A DNA stretch of 64,000 nucleotides from RPRB01 sp035519675 (GTDB taxonomy: Bacteria; Myxococcota; Myxococcia; Myxococcales; Myxococcaceae). The stretch covers positions 103,568-167,567 of the forward strand of contig DATIWB010000013.1 in the NCBI GenBank assembly GCA_035519675.1, read 5' to 3'. Shown here one piece after another: positions 8,792 to 17,190 of this stretch. The translations under genes were made by a program, and so were the position numbers. Each line of letters starts with the position of its first letter. Position 1 is the stretch's first letter. The notes beneath the pieces are model-generated. The model was not told where the DNA came from, did no database searches, and worked only from the letters and a program-made list of their open reading frames with translations.

Positions 8792-8806
8792 GCACCCCCG
8801 GGGCCA
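8792..8806 (-). promoter_or_regulatory. sigma-54 (-24/-12) promoter of small protein 1
   Basis: Read on the minus strand the site is TGGC-CCCGGGGG-TGC. GG and GC are separated by exactly 10 bases, the spacing required for RpoN. It lies 59 bases before the ATG of the small membrane protein. Confidence 0.55.
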
Positions 8807-8944
8807 GCTCGAAAACGATCCATCTATTTGATTTTACAGGGCTCTCACCTCTCCCGAGTTGCGCCCGGGGCGACGCGGCCGGGATCGCCGTTGCGCAGCC
8901 GGCCACGGCGTCGCCTTGGTGGTGGGGTCCAGGTAGGTTCACGC

Positions 8945-10357
<1,413 letters not shown>

Positions 10358-10361
10358 GCAT

Positions 10362-10417
10362 CCCGTTGCACGGGGCCGTTCCATTTCCGGCGCGGGCGTC
10401 GCCGCGGCTGCAACGGG
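10362..10417. promoter_or_regulatory. inverted repeat CCCGTTGCA/TGCAACGGG, candidate activator site
   Basis: CCCGTTGCA at 10362-10370 is matched exactly by TGCAACGGG at 10409-10417. The pair lies 50-110 bases before the -24 element of small protein 2, where enhancer sites for sigma-54 activators are found. TGCAAC occurs again at 10447-10452. Binding by the FHA activator is inferred. Confidence 0.45.
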
Positions 10418-10469
10418 TCCAGGTGTGCGCCGATCATGGAACCCCCTGCAACCACGTGCTCACCGGGGC

Positions 10470-10485
10470 CGGCACGCCCGCTGCA
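10470..10485 (+). promoter_or_regulatory. sigma-54 (-24/-12) promoter of small protein 2
   Basis: The site is CGGCACGCCCGCTGCA. It matches the RpoN consensus (GGCACG, then GC 10 bases later) except for the first base and one T of TTGC. It is 44 bases before the ATG at 10528. Confidence 0.65.
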
Positions 10486-10527
10486 CTGGGACCCGGGCAG
10501 GCAATGCCGCCCGCAGGAGAGACGACG

Positions 10528-10692
10528 ATGACCGCCCAGACCCAGTCCGCTTCCCACATCTTCCAGACCTCACGCCGGCGCTCGTACGGGCTCCTGCTCG
10601 GAGTCCTCCTGGTGCTCGGCTACTTCGGCAGCGCCGCGATCCTCATCCGCGACTACTCCGCGACACCCTCGGACTTCGAGCAGGTCGCCTGA
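10528..10692 (+). CDS. small single-TM protein under a sigma-54 promoter (array member 2)
   Basis: A 54-residue protein with a polar start, the basic segment SRRRS, one hydrophobic helix (GLLLGVLLVLGYFGSAAILI), then RDYSA and an acidic end. ATG at 10528 follows AGGAGAG. It aligns well with array member 3: LF(Q/R)(T/S)SRR-x-S, then LL-x-GVLLV-x-GY-x-G-x2-A-x-LI-x2-Y. The inside-positive rule puts the N-terminus in the cytoplasm. A strong hairpin follows the stop. Function unknown. Confidence 0.7.
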   Translation: MTAQTQSASHIFQTSRRRSYGLLLGVLLVLGYFGSAAILIRDYSATPSDFEQVA

Positions 10693-10720
10693 GAGCGACC
10701 CCACTGCTGGCGGCACCCCC

Positions 10721-10753
10721 GCGGCCCGGGACGAATCCACCGTCCCGGGCCGC
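10721..10753 (+). terminator. strong hairpin terminator after small protein 2
   Basis: GCGGCCCGGGACG (10721-10733) and CGTCCCGGGCCGC (10741-10753) form a perfect 13-pair stem with a 7-base loop, 29 bases after the stop. There is only a weak T-rich tail (GTGTCTT). It separates members 2 and 3 into different transcripts. Confidence 0.65.
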
Positions 10754-10789
10754 CGTGTCTTCGGCGACGCGACACCGGAACCAGGCCCT

Positions 10790-10801
10790 CGTTGCATCGG
10801 G
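10790..10801. promoter_or_regulatory. CGTTGCATCGGG, candidate activator site for small protein 3
   Basis: It repeats the CGTTGCA core seen at 10364-10370 and lies about 100 bases before the -24 element at 10904, a normal distance for a sigma-54 enhancer site. Inference from repetition only. Confidence 0.35.
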
Positions 10802-10903
10802 CGCCACACCCGAGACCGGCGGTGTCACTTCCGGAGCAATCGGGGGAGCTCCCAGAGGCCCTCAAGCACCCGCAACTCCGCGGATGAGCGACCGGTTCGA
10901 GGC

Positions 10904-10919
10904 TGGCATCGCCGCTGCA
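10904..10919 (+). promoter_or_regulatory. sigma-54 (-24/-12) promoter of small protein 3
   Basis: The site is TGGCATCGCCGCTGCA, with GG and GC separated by 10 bases. It is 38 bases before the ATG at 10956. Confidence 0.65.
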
Positions 10920-10955
10920 ACACCCCTGGCTCGTCGAGAGACACCGGAGGACCCC

Positions 10956-11132
10956 ATGAAGCCCGAGAACACCAGCTCCAACCCCCAGCTGTTCCGCTCC
11001 TCTCGTCGCTGGAGCCCCATCCCCTTCCTCCTGAGCGGCGTGCTCCTCGTCGCCGGGTACGTGGGTGCCAGCGCCGTGCTGATCGACAACTACACCAACC
11101 ACACCGCCCAGGTGGGCGGGCCGAGGGCCTGA
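10956..11132 (+). CDS. small single-TM protein under a sigma-54 promoter (array member 3)
   Basis: A 58-residue protein with GGAGG six bases before its ATG. It has a polar N-terminus, SSRRWS, a hydrophobic helix (IPFLLSGVLLVAGYVGASAVLI), then DNYT and a short polar tail. It is clearly paralogous to the product of 10528-10692. No cysteine and no export signal; a bitopic inner-membrane peptide is inferred. Function unknown. Confidence 0.7.
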   Translation: MKPENTSSNPQLFRSSRRWSPIPFLLSGVLLVAGYVGASAVLIDNYTNHTAQVGGPRA

Positions 11133-11256
11133 ACGGAGAGCGGGAACCTCGGGGGGGACCCGGAGGCAGCGGAACGAGGCGCAGACCCTGTCCCCTCCTG
11201 CGCTCGGACTCGTGGGGAGAACCGCCGCACTCCGGGACCCCATTTTTCTCTGCCAC

Positions 11257-11296
11257 CCGAGGCCTGGGGACGACCGCGACCGTCCCCGGGCCTCGG
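11257..11296. terminator. bidirectional hairpin between convergent genes
   Basis: A 16-pair stem (one G-U) joins CCGAGGCCTGGGGACG (11257-11272) to CGTCCCCGGGCCTCGG (11281-11296) with an 8-base loop. It sits between the convergent small-protein and GMC genes, and a T-rich run (CATTTTTC) lies just outside on the left. Confidence 0.6.
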
Positions 11297-11315
11297 CGTT
11301 CGAGGGGGGTTAGCG

Positions 11316-12875
11316 TCAGGCCGTCGCTGCGGCCACGAACTGGCTCGCCCAGCGGGCGACGCCGAAGATGGTCTCTTGGGGATTGACCCCCAGCGAGGTG
11401 GGAAACACCGAGCCGTCGACCACGAAGAGGTTGTCCATCCCGTGGTAGCGCAAGGTGCTGTCCACCACCGAGGTGCGCGGGTCTCCGCCCATGGCGCAGC
11501 CACCCATCTGGTGCGCGGTGGCCACCCGCACCCGGCCCGCTTCCCAGGGCGCCGCGTCCAGCGCCGCCTCGATGTCCGCCGCCTTCCGGATCCGCACCGG
11601 CTGGCTGTGGAGTGAGCGCACCTCGCGCGCGCCGGCGGCGAACTGGATCCGCGCCATCTCCTTGCACGCGGCACGGAAGGCCTCGAAGTGGAAGGGCCGC
11701 AGCGGGTAGTCGATCGACACCCGGCGCTCGGCGGGGTCGCGGAGCTTCACCGTTCCACCCACGTCGTCGGGAAGCAGCCCATCGTGGCAGATGGCGATGG
11801 TGCTCTGGATGTAGGGGAGCTGCTCCATCAGCGCCTGGTGCTGCTCGCCGATGCCGGGGAACACGGTGGCGGCGATGAGCGGCATGATGGGAGGCACCTC
11901 GAGGAGGAACCCCACCTTCCCCGGGCCCCGCTCGATGAAGTGCCGCGAGTAGGCGGCCTGCGGCGCGCCGGTCCACGGCACCACCGGGTCGGGCATCAGC
12001 GCGCTCATGATGACCACCGGATGGAGGAAGAAGCGCCTTCCGACGTTGCCGTTGCCGTCGAGACCCGAGCGGAGGAGCAGCGCGGGGGAGTTGATGGCCC
12101 CGCCGCACACCGCCACCGTCTTCGCCATCACCGTCAGGGTGACCCCGGTGGGCTTGTCCGATTCTGGATCCAGCAGCTGCGCCTCGACCCCGCCCACCCT
12201 CCGGTTGCCGACCAGGAGGCGGCGCACCGAGGCGTTGGCCTGCACCGTGAGGCCCTTCTCCACCGCGTCGGGGATGAGCGTCACCAGCATCGACATCTTG
12301 GCGTCGAGCGGGCAGCCCAGGCCGCAGTAGCCGAGGTTGGCGCAGTTGTTCACGTTGCGCCGGACCAGCCCCCGTGCGTACCCGAGCTTCCCGCACCCGT
12401 CCCAGAGGACGCGGTTGTTGTCGTTCATCCGCTCCAGCGGCCACTCGGCGATGTGCAGCCGCTTCTCGATCGCCTCCCAGTGGGGGACCAGGGCCTCCTC
12501 GGTCAGCCCCTTGACCCCGTGCTGGTCCCTCCAGCGCTCGAGCACGTCGCGGGGAGTGCGGAACGAGGTGCACCAGTTCACCGTGGTCCCGCCGCCCACG
12601 CTCCGGCCCTGGAGGATGAGGACCGACTGATCGTCGGTCGCCCGGTTGCCCATCTCCTGGTACAGCCGCGGATAGGAGTGGTCCTCGCGCCCGTCGAAGC
12701 TGCGCTTGGTCCAGTGCCCACCCTCCTCGAGGAGCACCACCTCCAGGCCGCGGGCGGTGAGCCGCTCGGCGAGCACCGAGCCCCCGGCGCCCGAGCCCAC
12801 CACTGCCACGTCGCAGTGCAAGGTGGTGTTCACCGCGTGGTCGCGGCCGGTGAGGATCCGCCCCGGGCCCCTCAT
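11316..12875 (-). CDS. GMC-family FAD oxidoreductase, probable dehydrogenase large subunit
   Basis: A 519-residue flavoprotein. VAVVGSGAGGSVLAERL near residue 20 is the FAD-binding motif, followed by LLEEGG and GRSVGGGTTVNW, the GMC signature. The end carries ATAHQMGGCAMG and LFVVDGSVFPTSLGVNPQETI, the usual C-terminal GMC catalytic region with His. ATG at 12875 overlaps the stop of the upstream small-subunit gene (ATGA), which fixes the start. With a gluconate-2-dehydrogenase subunit-3-like partner it probably forms a two-subunit membrane-associated alcohol, sugar or sterol dehydrogenase. Substrate not determinable. Confidence 0.88.
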   Translation of the reverse strand: MRGPGRILTGRDHAVNTTLHCDVAVVGSGAGGSVLAERLTARGLEVVLLEEGGHWTKRSFDGREDHSYPRLYQEMGNRATDDQSVLILQGRSVGGGTTVNWCTSFRTPRDVLERWRDQHGVKGLTEEALVPHWEAIEKRLHIAEWPLERMNDNNRVLWDGCGKLGYARGLVRRNVNNCANLGYCGLGCPLDAKMSMLVTLIPDAVEKGLTVQANASVRRLLVGNRRVGGVEAQLLDPESDKPTGVTLTVMAKTVAVCGGAINSPALLLRSGLDGNGNVGRRFFLHPVVIMSALMPDPVVPWTGAPQAAYSRHFIERGPGKVGFLLEVPPIMPLIAATVFPGIGEQHQALMEQLPYIQSTIAICHDGLLPDDVGGTVKLRDPAERRVSIDYPLRPFHFEAFRAACKEMARIQFAAGAREVRSLHSQPVRIRKAADIEAALDAAPWEAGRVRVATAHQMGGCAMGGDPRTSVVDSTLRYHGMDNLFVVDGSVFPTSLGVNPQETIFGVARWASQFVAAATA

Positions 12876-13513
12876 GGCAGCGGCTCTCCGTGCCAGACCC
12901 CGTTGTCGTCGGGCCGGGGCTGGTCGCCGCCCCGCCACTGGGGCTGCGAAGGTCCGTCCTGGAAGATGCCCGGCGGGCCCGAGTAGCCCACCGCCGGCCA
13001 GATGCTCGGAGTCTGGTAGTAGCCGGCGAGCACCAGGGTCCGCAGCGCGGCGTGGCCGGTGCGCCGCACCGCGAGCCGGCTGTCCCGCCACTCGGCGAGC
13101 ACCGCGTCCTGCTCGGCGCCCTCCAGCCGGGTGAACGGCCGGGTGCGACCGCCGAAGAGGAAGCCGGCCAGGCCGTTCTCGAAGAGCCCCAGCAGCTGCT
13201 TCAGCTCCTTCTGCGCGCTCGGCTCCACCCGCGCCGCGATGCGGTCGGCCGCCCGGGCCACCCCGACCTCGTCCACGGTGGGCCAGCCCGGGCGGGGGCG
13301 CACCATGCGCCGGGCCACCGCGTCGAGCACCGCGAACTGGGCGGGGCTGAAGACCAGGAGCCCATCCGGGGGCAAGGTCACCGGCAGCCCGCCCCGGAGC
13401 GCGAGGAAGCCGGCCCCCCCCGCGGCGAGCAGCGCGCCTCCCACCAGGCCCCTCTTGATGAGGGAGCGGCGGCTCAGGCTCACCGGAGCCGGTTCGGGAT
13501 GGGGGACGTCCAT
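12872..13513 (-). CDS. Tat-signal small subunit, gluconate 2-dehydrogenase subunit 3-like
   Basis: A 213-residue protein starting with a Tat signal (LSRRSLIKRG, then LVGGALLAAGGAGFLAL). The mature part begins with VFSPAQFAVLDAVARRMV, typical of gluconate 2-dehydrogenase subunit 3 family proteins, which escort GMC large subunits across the membrane. The start is taken at ATG 13513 so that the twin-arginine motif sits near the N-terminus; ATG 13555 would add 14 residues. It overlaps the GMC gene by 4 bases. The family call rests on context plus weak sequence likeness. Confidence 0.72.
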   Translation of the reverse strand: MDVPHPEPAPVSLSRRSLIKRGLVGGALLAAGGAGFLALRGGLPVTLPPDGLLVFSPAQFAVLDAVARRMVRPRPGWPTVDEVGVARAADRIAARVEPSAQKELKQLLGLFENGLAGFLFGGRTRPFTRLEGAEQDAVLAEWRDSRLAVRRTGHAALRTLVLAGYYQTPSIWPAVGYSGPPGIFQDGPSQPQWRGGDQPRPDDNGVWHGEPLP

Positions 13514-13630
13514 GCCGACCGGGGACTCTAGGCAGAGCCGTTGCCGGACTGCCATGGACCGGAGCGGGCCCCCGTCACGCCCGCCCCCTTCTCGACAGCG
13601 TGTGCTGCCATGTCTAAATGGACGTCAGCC

Positions 13631-14860
13631 ATGGGCAAGACGCTGGCGATGATCCTGGCCGGGGGCGCCGGAACGCGGCTCGAGCCGCTCACCCGCGAGC
13701 GGGCCAAGCCCGCCGTTCCCTTCGGCGGGCGCTACCGGATCATCGACTTCTGTCTGTCGAACTTCGCCAACTCGGGCGTGCTGAAGATGAAGGTGCTCAC
13801 CCAGTACAAGTCCGACTCGCTCAACAACCACCTCTCACGGGCCTGGCGGCTGAGCAGCTTCCTCGGCCAGTTCGTGGACGTGGTGCCGGCGCAGATGCGG
13901 ACCGGGCTCGACTGGTACAAGGGCAGCGCCGACGCCATCTACCAGAACCTCAACCTCATCACCGACGAGGAGCCGGATCAGATCTTCGTCTTCGGCGCGG
14001 ACCACGTCTACCGAATGGACGTGTCCAAGATGCTCGAGCACCACCAGAGCCAGAAGGCCGACTGCACCGTGGCGGCGATCCCGGTGCCCATCGAGGAGGC
14101 CCGGGACTTCGGCATCATCGACGTGGACCCGGACGGGCGGATGCGCGGGTTCCTGGAAAAGCCGAAGAACCCTCCCCCGATGCCGGGAAACCCCAGGATG
14201 TGCCTGGCGTCGATGGGCAACTACCTCTTCGAGACCGAGACCCTGGTCCAGGAGGTGGTCCGCGACGCGGCCAACGACCAGAGCGCGCACGACTTCGGCA
14301 AGAGCATCATCAGCGAGCTGTACAAGCACGCCCGGGTCTCGGTGTACGACTTCGCCGAGAACTCCTACCCGGGACAGGAGCCGAAGGAGCGCGGCTACTG
14401 GCGCGACGTGGGGAACATCGACGTCTATTACCAGGCCAACATGGACCTGGTGGACGTGGACCCGGTGTTCAACCTCTACAACGACCGCTGGCCCATCTAC
14501 ACCCAGAACCGGTCGTACCCGCCGGCCAAGTTCGTCTTCGCCGACGTGGAGAACGAGCGCGTCGGCTACGCCACCGACAGCCTGGTGTGCGACGGCTGCA
14601 TCATCTCCGGCGGCCACGTGAACCGGAGCGTCCTCAGCCCGAGGGTTCGGGTCAATTCGTTCACCAAGGTGAGCGAGAGCATCCTCTTCGAGAACGTCAA
14701 CGTCGGCCGGCGCTGCCGGATCCGCCGCGCCATCGTGGACAAGAACGTGGAGATCCCCGCGGGGATGACCATCGGGTACGACGAGGTCGAGGACCGCCGC
14801 CGCTTCCACGTCACCCCCGGGGGCGTGGTGGTGATTCCGAAGGGGATGAAGGTCGCCTAG
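13631..14860 (+). CDS. glgC: glucose-1-phosphate adenylyltransferase
   Basis: A 409-residue enzyme making ADP-glucose from glucose-1-phosphate and ATP, the committed step of glycogen synthesis. The nucleotidyltransferase start MILAGGAGTRLEPLT is followed by RAKPAVPFGGRYRIIDF. Later come the substrate-binding FLEKP, GNYLF and YWRDVG segments. The C-terminal left-handed beta-helix carries CIISGGHV and VNVGRRCRIRRAIVDKNV. The start is put at the ATG (13631) giving MGKTLAMILAGG; an in-frame ATG at 13610 would add seven residues. Length is normal. No other glycogen genes are adjacent. Confidence 0.95.
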   Translation: MGKTLAMILAGGAGTRLEPLTRERAKPAVPFGGRYRIIDFCLSNFANSGVLKMKVLTQYKSDSLNNHLSRAWRLSSFLGQFVDVVPAQMRTGLDWYKGSADAIYQNLNLITDEEPDQIFVFGADHVYRMDVSKMLEHHQSQKADCTVAAIPVPIEEARDFGIIDVDPDGRMRGFLEKPKNPPPMPGNPRMCLASMGNYLFETETLVQEVVRDAANDQSAHDFGKSIISELYKHARVSVYDFAENSYPGQEPKERGYWRDVGNIDVYYQANMDLVDVDPVFNLYNDRWPIYTQNRSYPPAKFVFADVENERVGYATDSLVCDGCIISGGHVNRSVLSPRVRVNSFTKVSESILFENVNVGRRCRIRRAIVDKNVEIPAGMTIGYDEVEDRRRFHVTPGGVVVIPKGMKVA

Positions 14861-14862
14861 GG

Positions 14863-15081
14863 CTAGCGCTGACGGAAGATCCAGGCGAGCACCGACAGCG
14901 CCAGCGAGACCACGATCATCGAGACCACGGGCACGTACACCCGGGCTCGCTCGCCCTGCCAGCGGATGTCGCCGGGAAGGCGGCCGAACCAGGACAGCCC
15001 GCCGGTCCACACCAGCAGGCCGGCCACCACCAGCCCCACTCCGAGGATGATCAGCGTCAGTCCGGGACCGCGGTCACTCAC
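14863..15081 (-). CDS. DUF2905-family small membrane protein
   Basis: A 72-residue protein with two transmembrane helices (LTLIILGVGLVVAGLLVW and YVPVVSMIVVSLALSVLAW) around the conserved turn GRLPGDI. This is the DUF2905 pattern, a widespread small inner-membrane family of unknown function. It is convergent with glgC, two bases apart, and divergent from the beta-propeller gene. Confidence 0.85.
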   Translation of the reverse strand: MSDRGPGLTLIILGVGLVVAGLLVWTGGLSWFGRLPGDIRWQGERARVYVPVVSMIVVSLALSVLAWIFRQR

Positions 15082-15098
15082 GACCGTTCTGGTCTAGC

Positions 15099-16193
15099 GT
15101 GACCACAGTGGCTCCGCCAGCGCCGGCCGCCCCGCCCGAGCCCCACCGCCGGCCGTCCCCGCGGCGGAGAGGCTCCCCGATCCTGCTCGCCTGCCTCCTG
15201 ACGGCGTGCAGCGCTCCGCTCGTGCCGGTGTTCACCGCCTCCGGCGACGCGCCGAGCCGCACCGGACTCACCCCGCTGGGCGACGGGGCGGTCTTCGGGA
15301 ACGACGCCGGCCGGGTGATTCGCCTGGACGGGGCCGGGCGCGTGCTGTGGACGGTGGAGACCGGCGGGGAGATCGAGCTTCCACTGGTGGTCAGCGAGGA
15401 CGGCGTGGTGGGAGCGGTGGCCGGCGGAGACACGCTGGTCGCGCTGGACGCCAGCACCGGTCACGAGCGCTGGCGGGCGGGTGGACAGCCTCCAGCGGCG
15501 GCGCTCGCCGCGGTGGGCACCCACCTGCTCCTGCTGGGAAAGGAAGGCGAGCTGCGCTCGTTCCCCGCACAAGCCGGGGGGATGCCGCTGCGGCGAGGGT
15601 GGAACGCCTCGCTCGGGCTGCGTACCCGCACGCCCCCGCGGGCCCTGCTTCCGCTGGAAGGCGGCGTGCTGGCCATCGGCCCCGCCGCGGTGCTCCTGCT
15701 CTCCGCCGACGACCTGACGCTCCGCTGGAAGGCGCCCGTCCGGGACGGGACGGGGGCGGTGCTGGAGGGCGACCAGCTCTGGACCGCCGAGCAGTCCGGA
15801 CGGTTGCTGGTGCTCGACCGGCGCTCGGGGGCCCAGCGGCGCATGGTTCCGCTCGGACAGCACGTCATCTCTCCCCCCAGCGCGGCGCTGGGCCGCATCT
15901 GGGTGGGGCTGGAGGACCATTCGCTGGTGGGGGTGGACGCCCGCGGAGAGCAGCCGCCCTGGCGCGCGTCCCTGCCCGCGGCGCTGCTCGGCGGGGTGGC
16001 CGAGTGGCAGGACCGGCTGCTCGTGCCCACCGCAGGCCGCGAGGGCCGGCTCCTGGCCATCGACCTGGCCCGGCCCGGCTCCCCAGCGACCGCCCGGGTG
16101 GACAGCGCGCTCCGCACCCGGCCCCTGGTCCGGGGCAGCGTGGCCTGGGTGCTCGCCGCCGATGGGCGGGTGCTGGGGTTCCGCTTCCGCTGA
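15099..16193 (+). CDS. PQQ-like beta-propeller repeat lipoprotein
   Basis: A 364-residue protein with a basic N-terminus and lipobox (LLACLLTAC, Cys about 37). The rest consists of WD40/PQQ-type blades, with repeats such as GRVIRLDGAGRVLWTVETGG, DTLVALDASTGHERW and SGRLLVLDRRSGAQR. It resembles BamB-type outer-membrane lipoproteins, but no BAM genes are near, so a BamB role is not claimed. The start is GTG at 15099; a GTG three codons later is possible. Confidence 0.75.
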   Translation: MTTVAPPAPAAPPEPHRRPSPRRRGSPILLACLLTACSAPLVPVFTASGDAPSRTGLTPLGDGAVFGNDAGRVIRLDGAGRVLWTVETGGEIELPLVVSEDGVVGAVAGGDTLVALDASTGHERWRAGGQPPAAALAAVGTHLLLLGKEGELRSFPAQAGGMPLRRGWNASLGLRTRTPPRALLPLEGGVLAIGPAAVLLLSADDLTLRWKAPVRDGTGAVLEGDQLWTAEQSGRLLVLDRRSGAQRRMVPLGQHVISPPSAALGRIWVGLEDHSLVGVDARGEQPPWRASLPAALLGGVAEWQDRLLVPTAGREGRLLAIDLARPGSPATARVDSALRTRPLVRGSVAWVLAADGRVLGFRFR

Positions 16194-16297
16194 CGCTGCA
16201 GTCCCGGCCTGCGCCGGGGGCCGGCACTTCGGGTGGCTTCGCCGGCGTGATGCGGCCGGCTGGAAATCAGGCAGGCGCTCTGGCGTCCTCTCCCCCA

Positions 16298-17188
16298 ATG
16301 AACCTGGTGATCGAGAACCTCTCCAAGAGGTACCCCAACGGCGTCCAGGCGCTCCGGGACGTCACCCTCACCGTCGGCCCAGGGATGTTCGGGCTGCTCG
16401 GGCCCAACGGGGCGGGGAAGTCGACCCTGATGCGCACCCTGGCCACCCTCCAGGATCCGGACACCGGCTCGGTGCGCCTCGGGGACATCGACCTGCTCCG
16501 CGACAAGCCGGCGGTGCGGAAGCTGCTCGGGTACCTGCCCCAGGAGTTCGGGGTCTACCCGAAGGTGAAGGCCATCGACCTGCTGGATCACCTCGGCCGG
16601 CTGAAGGGCCTCGCCGATCGTGCGCTCCGCAAGCAGACCGTGGACGCGCTGCTGCAGCGGACCAACCTCTGGGAGGCGCGGAACCGTGCGCTGGGGACGT
16701 ACTCCGGGGGGATGAAGCAGCGCTTCGGCATCGCCCAGGCGCTCATCGGCGAACCCCGGCTGCTCATCGTCGACGAGCCCACCGCCGGCCTGGACCCCGA
16801 GGAGCGGGTGCGCTTCCACGACCTGCTCTCGGAGATCAGCGAGAGCGTCATCGTGCTGCTCTCGACCCACATCGTGAGCGACGTCTCGGACCTCTGCAGC
16901 CGGATGGCGATCATGCATCAGGGCGAGCTGCGGCTGGTCCAGCAGCCGGCCGAGGCGGTCGCCGGGCTGCGCGGACGGCTCTGGGAACGCACGGTGGAGA
17001 AGGCCGAGGTGGCACGCCTCGGCGAGTCGCTGGCGGTGATCTCCACCCGGCTGGTGGGCGGACGGACGCGGATCCGGGTGCTGGCCGAGACCAGCCCGGG
17101 GCCGGGCTTCGCGCCGGCGGAGCCGGAGCTGGAGGACGTGTACTTCGCGGTCCGCCGCGGGGCCGACCTGCGGTCCAGGGCGGCCTGA
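16298..17188 (+). CDS. ABC transporter ATP-binding protein
   Basis: A 296-residue ATPase: Walker A GPNGAGKST near residue 34, Q-loop LPQEFG, signature YSGGMKQR, Walker B LLIVDEPTAGLDP, and switch His in STHIVSD. The C-terminal extension ends in LEDVYFAV, typical of ATPases paired with ABC-2 permeases. The start is the ATG at 16298 after an unremarkable leader. It precedes the permease/peptidase fusion by 2 bases and is certainly its partner. Substrate unknown. Confidence 0.92.
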   Translation: MNLVIENLSKRYPNGVQALRDVTLTVGPGMFGLLGPNGAGKSTLMRTLATLQDPDTGSVRLGDIDLLRDKPAVRKLLGYLPQEFGVYPKVKAIDLLDHLGRLKGLADRALRKQTVDALLQRTNLWEARNRALGTYSGGMKQRFGIAQALIGEPRLLIVDEPTAGLDPEERVRFHDLLSEISESVIVLLSTHIVSDVSDLCSRMAIMHQGELRLVQQPAEAVAGLRGRLWERTVEKAEVARLGESLAVISTRLVGGRTRIRVLAETSPGPGFAPAEPELEDVYFAVRRGADLRSRAA

Positions 17189-17190
17189 CG

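Noticed and set aside
13610..13630. Earlier ATG for glgC
   Set aside because: It adds seven residues before the usual MGKTLAMILAGG start and has no better ribosome-binding site.
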